DNA of 33,675 bases from CAZUVM01 sp964623885 (GTDB lineage: Bacteria > Verrucomicrobiota > Verrucomicrobiia > Limisphaerales > UBA8199), in the NCBI GenBank assembly GCA_964623885.1, contig CAZUVM010000200.1, positions 1 through 33,675 of the forward strand. Reading direction: 5' to 3'. Positions 22,276-29,926 of this stretch are shown piece by piece (position 1 is the stretch's first letter; each line of letters opens with the position of its first letter). The notes beneath the pieces were generated by a model that worked only from the letters and a program-made list of their open reading frames with translations, had not been told where the DNA came from and did no database searches. The translations under genes and the position numbers were made by a program.

Positions 22276-23463
22276 TTAATACACGTCGCGCAGGTAGCGT
22301 TTCTCCGTCTTCATGAGCGTCGTATTGACGTAATCGGCTGCGGCATCGGGTGAGAGCCCGCCCTCTTTTTGTGCGATGGTGATCAGCGCCTGGTGCACGT
22401 CCTTTGCCATGCGTTTGGCATCCCCGCAAACGTAGAAATAGGCGCCGTTCTGCAGCCAGTTCCAAAGTTCCTTGGCGTTTTCCAGCATGCGGTGCTGGAC
22501 ATAAATCTTGAAGGATTGGTCGCGCGAAAAGGCGACATCGAGCCGATGCAGCTTGCCTTGCTTTTGCAGCGCGAGCCATTCGTCCCCGTAAAGAAAATCA
22601 GTCGACTGGTGCTGTTCGCCGAATATCAGCCAGTTCCGGCCGGTCGCCCCGTCGAGCGATCGCTGCTCCATGAACGCGCGAAACGGTGCAATGCCCGTGC
22701 CTGGGCCACACATGATGATATCTCGGGAAAAGTCCTTAGGGAGCCGGAACGTACGCGACTCCTGCACATACACCGGAACGGTGCGGGCAAACATACCCGC
22801 GTGGTCGGCGAGAAAACCCGACGCCAAGCCTTTTTTGGCGCGCCCGTGCGTGTCGTACCGGACCACGGCGATGCACAGGTGCACTTCGTCGGGATGCGCC
22901 TGAAGCGACGAGGCGATAGAGTAGAGCCTCGGCACCACTGGCGACAAGTGGGACAGAAACGCCTCGGGCGATTCAAACCGGGCCTCATCGAACTCGCTGA
23001 GAATATCCACGTAATCGCGGCTGTCGATGTACTCACAAAGCGAATCGCTGTTATCGAGAATCTCCATCAAATGATTGCGCTGCTCGCCTTGCGGGATGCG
23101 TTGCGCCAGGCCGGTGAGGATCTTTCGATTGGCGCGATTCACGATGTAATCCTTCTGCAACGTTTGCTTCAGGGTGGTTGGCTGCCCTTTGGGGTCCTGA
23201 ACTTGCGTGTTGCCATCGAAAGCCAGCCAGACGAGCAGCTCATCCACGAGCTCGGGCGCGTTCTGCCCGAACGCGCCCAGGGAATCGCCCGGCGTGAAGG
23301 TCAGTCCGCTGCCGGCCAGGTTCAGCACGAAATGACGAGTATCCTTCGACGACCCGGATCCGGTGAGCCGATCGTGCCGGATCATCTCGGCAGTGAACGG
23401 GTTCTTGCGCGAGTAGGGACACGTGGTCGCGGGCGCGCTGGAAGAGTCGGTTAAGGTGCTCAT
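22276..23463 (-). CDS. CysJ-like FAD/NADPH reductase without flavodoxin domain
   Basis: A 395-residue flavoprotein homologous to the FAD- and NADPH-binding part of sulfite reductase alpha subunit and cytochrome P450 reductase. RLYSIASS (179-186) binds FAD, CGPGTGIAPFRAF (252-264) and FGEQHQSTDFLYGDEW (281-296) bind NADPH, and YVCGDAKRMAKDVHQAL (344-360) is the typical C-terminal segment, ending in the FAD-shielding Tyr395. The N-terminal FMN domain (~200 residues) of CysJ is absent. Short forms like this are known beside sulfite or nitrite reductases; no CysI partner is in the window. It may deliver electrons to sulfite reductase directly or through a separate flavodoxin. Confidence 0.85.
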   Translation of the reverse strand: MSTLTDSSSAPATTCPYSRKNPFTAEMIRHDRLTGSGSSKDTRHFVLNLAGSGLTFTPGDSLGAFGQNAPELVDELLVWLAFDGNTQVQDPKGQPTTLKQTLQKDYIVNRANRKILTGLAQRIPQGEQRNHLMEILDNSDSLCEYIDSRDYVDILSEFDEARFESPEAFLSHLSPVVPRLYSIASSLQAHPDEVHLCIAVVRYDTHGRAKKGLASGFLADHAGMFARTVPVYVQESRTFRLPKDFSRDIIMCGPGTGIAPFRAFMEQRSLDGATGRNWLIFGEQHQSTDFLYGDEWLALQKQGKLHRLDVAFSRDQSFKIYVQHRMLENAKELWNWLQNGAYFYVCGDAKRMAKDVHQALITIAQKEGGLSPDAAADYVNTTLMKTEKRYLRDVY

Positions 23464-23579
23464 GTCGATGCTGAGGCTAGTTGTTGTCTGTTAATACTTA
23501 CCATGAATTTTACTTTTGGCAATTAGCCCGGATGCCGCTTTACACCCCGGCGCCGCCGACCTATGTTCCGCAGCCACGA

Positions 23580-24716
23580 ATGAAAAGGACACCCCTTTTT
23601 GCCGCTCACCAGCGATTGGGCGGGAAACTAATTGAGTTCGGCGGCTGGGAAATGCCGGTGCAATACACCAGCATCGTCGACGAGCACCTGTCTGTTCGGC
23701 AGGCGGCCGGGATTTTTGATATTTCCCACATGGGTGAGGTTTCGCTGGTTGGCCCGGCGGCAGAAGGGTTTTTGAACGAAACGCTGACCAACGATATCCG
23801 GAAACTGGCAGTGGGGCAGGGGCAGTACACCTTGATGTGCAATGAGCGCGGCGGCGTGCTGGATGATCTTTATGCCTACCGGCTCGCGGCTGAGGAATAC
23901 TTGCTCATTATTAATGCCTCGCGGATTGAGGTGGACTTCGCCTGGTTGCAGCAGCGCCACGCCGCATTTGCTCGACACAAAGACGTGCAGCTCAAGAATA
24001 TCTCGGATCAAACCGGAGCGGTCGCGGTGCAGGGCCCGCGCGTGGTTGAGTTCGTCGCTTCGGTTTTTAGTAGAGCTTCCTCGGCGGGCACCATGGTGGC
24101 GCGGGTGACGGATCTCAAAAAGAATCAGATTGGGAGATTCGAATTTAATGGGAATTCCGTTTGGGTCGGGCGCACGGGTTACACGGGGGAAGACGGTTTC
24201 GAAATTGTGGCGCCGGCAGCGCAGATTGAGCTGGTGTGGGAAAAAATCCTCGCCGCTGGCCGGACACACGGCTTGAAACCCGCGGGGCTGGGCGCTCGCG
24301 ACACCTTGCGAACCGAGGTCTGCTATCCGCTTTACGGCCATGAGTTGGATGAACAAACAACGCCGATCGAAGCCGGCCTCGGTTTTTTCGTGGCTTTAGA
24401 CAAAGGCGAGTTTGTCGGCCGCTCGGTGCTCCTCGATCAAAAAACAAAAGGGACTGCCAAAAAACTGATTGCTTTCAAGATGGCGGATCGCTCCGCTCCT
24501 CCGCGACCGCATTACCCAATCTGGAGCGCAGGCGCGCAGAGTGGGCGGTTGGGTGAAGTCGTCAGTGGCACGCAAAGTCCGTCACTTGGCGTCGGCATCG
24601 GTTTGGGATATGTGCCGCCGGAGTTTGCGAAGCCGCAAACGTCAATAGAGATCGAAATCCGCGGGCGACGCGCTGCGGCAGTCACGGTGCCCAAGCCCAT
24701 CTATCGGAAAGCGTAA
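23580..24716 (+). CDS. gcvT: Glycine cleavage system T protein (aminomethyltransferase)
   Basis: Transfers the methylene group from aminomethyl-lipoyl GcvH to tetrahydrofolate, releasing ammonia. From the ATG at 23580 it has 378 residues, near the usual ~365. KRTPLFAAHQRLGGKLIEFGGWEMPVQY (2-29) is the strong N-terminal signature, VFDISHMGEV (~51-60 region) forms the folate pocket, and WVGRTGYTGEDGFEI with GLGARDTLRTEVCYPLYGHEL match the family core. Upstream in-frame ATGs at 23532 and 23481 would add a Pro-rich stretch not seen in GcvT. gcvH follows at 24809. No gcvP is in the window. Divergent from the CysJ-like gene; no glycine riboswitch was recognised in the 116-base gap. Confidence 0.95.
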   Translation: MKRTPLFAAHQRLGGKLIEFGGWEMPVQYTSIVDEHLSVRQAAGIFDISHMGEVSLVGPAAEGFLNETLTNDIRKLAVGQGQYTLMCNERGGVLDDLYAYRLAAEEYLLIINASRIEVDFAWLQQRHAAFARHKDVQLKNISDQTGAVAVQGPRVVEFVASVFSRASSAGTMVARVTDLKKNQIGRFEFNGNSVWVGRTGYTGEDGFEIVAPAAQIELVWEKILAAGRTHGLKPAGLGARDTLRTEVCYPLYGHELDEQTTPIEAGLGFFVALDKGEFVGRSVLLDQKTKGTAKKLIAFKMADRSAPPRPHYPIWSAGAQSGRLGEVVSGTQSPSLGVGIGLGYVPPEFAKPQTSIEIEIRGRRAAAVTVPKPIYRKA

Positions 24717-24808
24717 CCGCGAGCGAATAAAGATATATTACCTTTGGAGAATAACCCCCTCCAAATCCAAGTTGACCTTAGTGGGCCAGCGAATAACTTA
24801 GCGCTTTT

Positions 24809-25192
24809 ATGGCGAATATACCCTCAGATCTAAAGTATGCGAAGTCGCACGAATGGGTGCGCGCGGCAGGGACGGTCGGCACGGTTGGTATCACCGATCA
24901 TGCGCAACATGAATTGACTGACGTGGTGTTCGTCGAGTTGCCCGAAGTCGGCCGCAAGGTCAAGGCAGGCGAAGCCTGCGCGGTGGTTGAATCGGTCAAA
25001 ACCGCCAGCGACATTTACTCACCGGTAAGCGGCGAGGTTACTGAGGTGAACAAAGCCGTGGTGGATAACCCGGCGCTGGTGAACAGCGCTCCCTACGGCG
25101 ACGGTTGGTTTTTCAAACTTAAATTGACCAATCCTGCCGAAGCGGCCTCCCTGCTCACACCCGAGCAGTACCAGGCGCAGATCGGGGCATGA
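24809..25192 (+). CDS. gcvH: Glycine cleavage system H protein
   Basis: The 127-residue lipoyl carrier that shuttles the aminomethyl group between P and T proteins. YAKSHEWVRAAGTVGTVGITDHAQHELTD (10-38) is the family start, and ESVKTASDIYSPVSGEV (61-77) contains Lys64, the lipoylated lysine. The C-terminal helices (NPALVNSAPYGDGWFFKLK) are intact. It is 92 bases after gcvT, on the same strand, and lipA, whose product makes the lipoyl group, lies shortly downstream, a logical cluster. Confidence 0.97.
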   Translation: MANIPSDLKYAKSHEWVRAAGTVGTVGITDHAQHELTDVVFVELPEVGRKVKAGEACAVVESVKTASDIYSPVSGEVTEVNKAVVDNPALVNSAPYGDGWFFKLKLTNPAEAASLLTPEQYQAQIGA

Positions 25193-25320
25193 GTTCGGAA
25201 CGTGCGCGGAACTCTGTCGGCAATTAACCCGAGGTTTGTCCGTATCAAATTCCGCCGGCTTGCCGGCACCGGGCGCGACAATCATTTGAAAATTTCCCTA
25301 ACCTCCACGAAGGTATCTGT

Positions 25321-25593
25321 GTGAAACCGAAACGGGTTCGACTTTTTATCAAGCCTTATTGCGGGTGGTGCCATAAGGCGATGCGTTGGCTGGACGATCG
25401 CGATGTCGATTACGAAAGGATTGATGTCATTGCCGACGAGGCTGCATATGATCAAATGATTAGCCTCTCAGGTCAGGAACTTGCTCCGGTTATTGACGTC
25501 GACGGCGAAATTCTCTCCGATTTTGGCCCCGACCAACTGGCAGATTTCTGGGACAGACTCGAAAAGAAGAATGCCCGCGCCGCTTCCCGCTGA
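25321..25593 (+). CDS. Glutaredoxin-family protein
   Basis: A 90-residue thioredoxin-fold protein that reduces disulfides or glutathione/bacillithiol adducts. KPYCGWCHKAM (11-21) carries a CxxC active site, C14-G-W-C17, instead of the classical CPYC, LAPVIDVDGEIL (~54-65) is the cis-Pro loop and GPDQLADFWDRL the C-terminal helix. The GTG start at 25321 is supported by GAAGG about seven bases upstream. The lipA start overlaps its last 23 bases. A possible role is redox protection of lipoyl or iron-sulfur enzymes; that is inferred from the position only. The Trp in the active site is unusual compared with typical glutaredoxins. Confidence 0.82.
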   Translation: MKPKRVRLFIKPYCGWCHKAMRWLDDRDVDYERIDVIADEAAYDQMISLSGQELAPVIDVDGEILSDFGPDQLADFWDRLEKKNARAASR

Positions 25594-26470
25594 GCCTGCG
25601 CCGCGCCCTCGCCTTCCTGCGTGGCTGCGCATCCGGTTGCCCACGACCGACGGGTTTGCGCACACGCGTTCGCTCCTGGATGAGTTGAACCTACACACGG
25701 TTTGCCAGAGCGCCCGCTGTCCCAATCACTGGGAGTGCTGGAGCAAAGGCACGGCCACGTTCATGATCGGAGGCGACCGCTGCACCCGCGCGTGTGGATT
25801 TTGTGCGGTCACAACCGCCAAACCGCGGCCGCTCGAAGCTGACGAACCCGCGCGTGTGGCTGAGGCGACGCACCGCATGAAACTAAGACACGTCGTGATC
25901 ACTGCTGTAGCGCGCGACGATCTCCCCGATGGGGGCGCCGGCCACTTCCGCGAAACGATAGAAGCAGTCCGGAACCTCAACCCCGGCATTGTGATTGAGG
26001 TCCTTACTCCCGATTTTAACGATCGTGATTCTTCAATCGAGGCGGTACTCGGTGCCCGCCCGGACATTTTCAATCACAACCTTGAAACCGTCCGCCGGCT
26101 GACGCCAAGCGTTCGTTCGCGCGCAACGTACGATCGATCTTTGAGCGTGCTCGCCAAGGCAAAGACCCGCGGAGGGACTTCTCTTTTCACGAAATCGGGA
26201 TTGATGCTGGGTTTAGGCGAGACCGAGGACGAATTGTTCACAGCGTTGGCAGACCTGCGCCGGGCGGGTTGCGATATTTTGACATTAGGTCAGTACCTCC
26301 AGCCTACGGTTCGACATTTGCCGGTCGTCGAATTCGTTTCGCCTGAAAGATTCAACGAATATGGCGCGCGTGCCCGAGCCATCGGGTTCGTTCACGTGGC
26401 CAGCGGACCAATGGTGCGCAGCTCCTACCACGCGGATGAGTTTAATGGAGTTCAAGAAAGAACCTCTTGA
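25571..26470 (+). CDS. lipA: Lipoyl synthase
   Basis: A radical SAM enzyme that inserts two sulfur atoms into octanoyl groups on GcvH and 2-oxoacid dehydrogenase E2 proteins, using an auxiliary iron-sulfur cluster as sulfur donor. From the ATG at 25571 it has 299 residues, the normal size. CQSARCPNHWECW (45-57) holds the auxiliary cluster cysteines C45, C50 and C56, and CTRACGFCAV (71-80) the radical SAM cysteines C71, C75 and C78. TLGQYLQP and VASGPMVRSSYHADEF (C-terminal) are family signatures, the second with the conserved Ser. The frame is open from 25481, but that lies inside glutaredoxin. No lipB is visible. Confidence 0.97.
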   Translation: MPAPLPAEPAPRPRLPAWLRIRLPTTDGFAHTRSLLDELNLHTVCQSARCPNHWECWSKGTATFMIGGDRCTRACGFCAVTTAKPRPLEADEPARVAEATHRMKLRHVVITAVARDDLPDGGAGHFRETIEAVRNLNPGIVIEVLTPDFNDRDSSIEAVLGARPDIFNHNLETVRRLTPSVRSRATYDRSLSVLAKAKTRGGTSLFTKSGLMLGLGETEDELFTALADLRRAGCDILTLGQYLQPTVRHLPVVEFVSPERFNEYGARARAIGFVHVASGPMVRSSYHADEFNGVQERTS

Positions 26471-26481
26471 CCTCGCGGCGG

Positions 26482-27099
26482 CTACCGGTTCAGTAGATGC
26501 GGGTTCTTGCGTAAAAGCAGAAACGCGCCCAATACTACCAGCCCGAGCACGACCAGCGCGATCAGGGTGGCAACCAGCTTCAGAATCTTTGCATGTTGCA
26601 TGGTCCGCGCCGTGCGCTGCTTTTCGGATTCCATGAACAGAGCGAACTCCTTGTCCAACGAAATCACATCCGACAGCTCATCGCGCAGTTTCAGTGTGAG
26701 CCATTCGCTTCCAAGTCCGCGCCACGCCGCGGGTAATTTGGCGCTAGTATCGGCGTCGGCTTTGACGAGGCCGCAGTGGTTCCAAAACGGCGCTTGTTCC
26801 TGCGTCCACACGCGAAGCAAGCCGTTGTTGATGGCGACGGAGTGCAGCCGATCCCAAAGGAGCGGGCGCAATTGATCGGCCAAAGCGAAATCGGTGAAAG
26901 CTTCGCTGTGAATACGGCCCTGCTTCTCGAGCATCTGCAGTCCGAGCGCGCCGACGATTTTGCCGTCCGGTCCTTCGCCGATTTGAAACTCCGTGACACG
27001 TCGGGCCAGGTCGTCGGTGGGAAAATGCATCAACTGCCACAGCGCCGTCAGTTGGCCGATATCGTCCAGTGTCGCTCGCCTGACGCGATATTCAGTCAT
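26482..27099 (-). CDS. GNAT-like protein with C-terminal membrane anchor
   Basis: A 205-residue protein of unknown specific function. MTEYRVRRATLDDIGQLTALWQLM (1-24) has the start of an N-acetyltransferase (GNAT) fold, followed by strands around GPDGKIVGALGLQML (~44-58) and SVAINNGLLRVWTQEQAPFWNHCGLVKA (~87-114), which resembles the GNAT F/Y-x-x-x-G-F region with the acetyl-CoA motif Q/R-x-x-G/A absent or degenerate. A helix rich in charged residues (~138-166) precedes a single transmembrane segment, ILKLVATLIALVVLGLVVLGAFLLL (~171-195), near the C-terminus, so the domain faces the cytoplasm. The acetyltransferase activity is uncertain. It lies between lipA (convergent) and glcF, upstream end free. 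Confidence 0.6.
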   Translation of the reverse strand: MTEYRVRRATLDDIGQLTALWQLMHFPTDDLARRVTEFQIGEGPDGKIVGALGLQMLEKQGRIHSEAFTDFALADQLRPLLWDRLHSVAINNGLLRVWTQEQAPFWNHCGLVKADADTSAKLPAAWRGLGSEWLTLKLRDELSDVISLDKEFALFMESEKQRTARTMQHAKILKLVATLIALVVLGLVVLGAFLLLRKNPHLLNR

Positions 27100-27132
27100 T
27101 TCGGTGGAGTGTAAGAGCTCCGGTCGTTCGAT

Positions 27133-28458
27133 TCAAAGGCGAAATGCTTCGTTGCGGTATGCCTCTGCCAAAAGCGTGATCGGATGGACGACGCGTAGCT
27201 TCATCCTACGTTGCTTCGCTCCATTGATAAGCTGTAGCAGGCAGCCCGGGTTCCCGGTGGCAACCACTTGGGCTCCGGTGAAAGCGATGTGCCGCAGTTT
27301 ACGCTCCAGAAGTTCTTCCGCCATCTGCGGCTGAATCAGATTGTAAATCCCGGCACTGCCACAGCACCAATTGCTTTCCGGCAATTCGACCAGCTTGAGT
27401 TGCGGAATCGCTTTCAGAAGGCGGCGTGGCTCGGCGGTGATCTTTTGTCCGTGCGCCAGGTGACAGGATTCATGGTAGGTGACGATCTGCGGACTCGTAT
27501 TGTTGCCCGGTGACTCAATTCCAATCTCCGCCAACCATTCATGAACGTCTTTCACCTTGCGGTCCCACAGTGCAGCGCGCTCCCGGTAAACCAAATCATC
27601 GGCCAGCAGTTTTTGAAAGTGTTTCAGATGCGATCCGCAGCCGCCGGCGTTAGTGATAATCGCGTCGAATTGCTCTGGCGGAAACTGTTGGATTTGCCGC
27701 CTCGCCAACCGCTGCGCCAGCTCCCATTCACCGTTATGGGCATGCAGCGAGCCGCAACACTGCTGTTCCGGCGGCGTGACGACTTCGCAACCGTTCCGCG
27801 CCAGCACCTCGACCGTGTCCCGGTTAACATCGCTGAAGATCAAGTCCTGCGCGCAGCCGGTCAGCAGCGCGACGCGGTATCGGCGTTGCCCGCGCGCGGG
27901 AGTGACTGGCGCTATGAGCTCAGCGGAGAAATGCGGCTGCACAGAGGGAGTTATAGCCTCCAATTCGCGTAGCCTCCGCGGGAGCAATTTTAAAACTCCG
28001 CTTTTGCGCACCAGCGCTTGCAACCCAAGTTCCTGGTAAAATCTCAGCAACAATCCCAACAATTGCAGCCGACTCAAATCCATGAACAACCAGCGGATGG
28101 CAAAAGCTCGAATCAAGTTGCGCGCGGGTGAGTTAAGTGCCCCGCTGGTTTCCGCCTCCGCCCGCGCGTGCTCGAATAATTCAGCGTAGTTCACGCCGGC
28201 CGGGCACGCCGTCATGCAGGCGAGACATCCAAGGCAAAAATACATCTCCTCGCCGAAGCTCCTGGTCGGTTTCAATTGACCGTCGGCGATGGCCCGCATC
28301 AAAGCGATTCGCCCGCGGGGACTGTGCCGTTCTACCTTGGTGGCGGCATAGGTCGGGCAGGTCGGCAGGCAGAGCCCGCAATGCATGCATTGCTGCAAAA
28401 CCGAGTAATCCAAACCCTGCAGGTGTGATGGGCGGTTGGCGGAAGTCTCGGGCATCAC
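27133..28458 (-). CDS. glcF: Glycolate oxidase iron-sulfur subunit
   Basis: Electron-transfer subunit of glycolate (or D-lactate-type) dehydrogenase. From the GTG at 28458 (ATG at 28455 is equally possible) it has 441 residues. C24, C27, C30 and C34 (CMHCGLCLPTC) and C75, C78, C81 and C85 (CLGCLACMTAC) bind two 4Fe-4S clusters, and two cysteine-rich CCG domains follow (EQQCCGSLHAH and NWCCGSAGIYN). It begins nine bases after the glcD stop and is translated in the same unit. The third subunit, GlcE, is not present; two-subunit arrangements occur in many bacteria, and the substrate could be glycolate or another 2-hydroxyacid. Confidence 0.92.
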   Translation of the reverse strand: MMPETSANRPSHLQGLDYSVLQQCMHCGLCLPTCPTYAATKVERHSPRGRIALMRAIADGQLKPTRSFGEEMYFCLGCLACMTACPAGVNYAELFEHARAEAETSGALNSPARNLIRAFAIRWLFMDLSRLQLLGLLLRFYQELGLQALVRKSGVLKLLPRRLRELEAITPSVQPHFSAELIAPVTPARGQRRYRVALLTGCAQDLIFSDVNRDTVEVLARNGCEVVTPPEQQCCGSLHAHNGEWELAQRLARRQIQQFPPEQFDAIITNAGGCGSHLKHFQKLLADDLVYRERAALWDRKVKDVHEWLAEIGIESPGNNTSPQIVTYHESCHLAHGQKITAEPRRLLKAIPQLKLVELPESNWCCGSAGIYNLIQPQMAEELLERKLRHIAFTGAQVVATGNPGCLLQLINGAKQRRMKLRVVHPITLLAEAYRNEAFRL

Positions 28459-28467
28459 GTCCAGCGC

Positions 28468-29859
28468 TTAGAACATTTTGCCTGGGTTCAGAATCCCGCG
28501 AGGATCCAGCGCGCGGCGGAACTCCCGCATGACGCGCATTTGGGTCTCGCCCGCGAACTTAGGCAGGATGCTTTTTTTGGCCACGCCCACTCCATGTTCG
28601 CCGGTAATGGTGCCACCCAGCCGAATCGCTTCGTCAAAAATCTCTTTGAACGCGTGCTCGACGCGCTGCATTTGCTCCTCATTGCGTTCGTCCGTGAGGA
28701 ACGTCGGGTGCAGATTGCCGTCGCCCATATGACCGAACGTGCCGATGCGCAGGTCGTACTTATTAGCCACCGCCGCCACGAATCGAATCATCCTGGCCAA
28801 TTCGCTTCGCGGCACCGTCGCGTCTTCCAGGATTGTGGTTGGCGCCACGCGCGCCAGGGCCGAAAAAGCGCTGCGCCGCGCGGTCGCCAGGTTGGCCGCC
28901 TCGGCTTCATCTTTGGCGATACGCACTTCTGTCGCGCCGTTTTTCTTCGCCAACTCAGACATCTTATTTGCTTCCTCGGCAACGGCAGATGGGTGTCCAT
29001 CAGTTTCCATGAGCAGCAACGCTTCGCAGTCCAGCGGCAAACCGACTTTGGCGAATTCCTCAACGCAGCGAATCGTGGTGCGGTCGAGAAACTCGAGCGT
29101 GCAGGGAATGATTTTGTCGGCGATTATGTCCGAGACGGTTTGGGCCGCCTGATCCATCTGGGCGAACGTTGCCACCATGGTTCTTTTCGCCGCGGGCTTG
29201 GGGATCAGCCGCAGCAGCACCTTGGTAATTACTCCGAGCGTGCCTTCGGATCCGATGAAGAGGTCTTTTACGGAGTACCCGGCAACGTCCTTCACGCACT
29301 TGTTGCCGGTCCACATGATTTCCCCACTGGCGAGCACGACTTCCAGGCCCATTACGTAGCTACGCGTGATGCCGTATTTGAGGCCACGCAACCCGCCTGA
29401 GTTCTCCGCCACATTACCCCCAATGGTCGAGATCTTCATCGAACCCGGGTCGGGCGGATAGAACAGGCCGGCAGCGCTGGCGGTATCGGAAATGGATTGG
29501 GTTGTCGCGCCGGCTTCCGCCAAAAGCGTGAGATTCGCCCGATCCAGCTCCAACACACGATCCATCTTCGCCAGGCACAACACCAGGCACTCCGGCACTG
29601 GCAAACTTCCACCACTCAACCCGGTGCCGGACCCGCGCGTCACGACGCTAATCTGTTTCTCATTCGCCAGTTTGAGGACGGCAGCCACCTCTTCCGCGCT
29701 TCGGGCGAAGACGACACATCCCGGCATCTGTCGCATTGCGGCCGTACCATCGAACGAATAGGGAATCAAATCTTCCTGTTCGGCCAGGACATTTTCCGCG
29801 CTCAGCAGGCTTCGCAGTTCAGGGATTAAAGTTTTTGTGGCAAGGCTCAATCTGATCAC
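28468..29859 (-). CDS. glcD: FAD-linked 2-hydroxyacid oxidase (glycolate oxidase subunit GlcD-like)
   Basis: The FAD-binding catalytic subunit of glycolate oxidase / D-lactate dehydrogenase type enzymes, 463 residues. VVTRGSGTGLSGGSLPV (~72-88) is the FAD pyrophosphate motif, DPGSMKISTIGGNVAENSGGLRGLKYG (~133-159) the second FAD segment, and GSEGTLGVITKVLLRL (~203-218) the third. The C-terminal half (GTFGHMGDGNLHPTF, TGEHGVGVAKK) contains the metal-binding and substrate His of the FAD-oxidase C domain. It converts glycolate to glyoxylate and passes electrons through GlcF to the quinone pool. D-lactate or 2-hydroxyglutarate are alternatives. First gene of its unit. Confidence 0.9.
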   Translation of the reverse strand: MIRLSLATKTLIPELRSLLSAENVLAEQEDLIPYSFDGTAAMRQMPGCVVFARSAEEVAAVLKLANEKQISVVTRGSGTGLSGGSLPVPECLVLCLAKMDRVLELDRANLTLLAEAGATTQSISDTASAAGLFYPPDPGSMKISTIGGNVAENSGGLRGLKYGITRSYVMGLEVVLASGEIMWTGNKCVKDVAGYSVKDLFIGSEGTLGVITKVLLRLIPKPAAKRTMVATFAQMDQAAQTVSDIIADKIIPCTLEFLDRTTIRCVEEFAKVGLPLDCEALLLMETDGHPSAVAEEANKMSELAKKNGATEVRIAKDEAEAANLATARRSAFSALARVAPTTILEDATVPRSELARMIRFVAAVANKYDLRIGTFGHMGDGNLHPTFLTDERNEEQMQRVEHAFKEIFDEAIRLGGTITGEHGVGVAKKSILPKFAGETQMRVMREFRRALDPRGILNPGKMF

Positions 29860-29926
29860 CCGCGGTTTTCAGGAATTCAAGACCTGAAAGACAAGGCGGG
29901 CAAGGCAAAATCAGATCCAAGTGAAA

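Noticed and set aside
22369..23454. A 361-codon plus-strand open frame opposite the CysJ-like gene
   Set aside because: The minus-strand product matches a known family throughout, so this long antisense frame is an effect of GC-rich codon use.
23464..23579. A possible glycine riboswitch ahead of gcvT
   Set aside because: The 116-base gap is too short for a typical tandem glycine riboswitch, and no conserved core or paired stems were seen.
28540..29400. A 286-codon plus-strand open frame opposite glcD
   Set aside because: glcD is unmistakable on the minus strand. The antisense translation has no recognisable domain or start signal.
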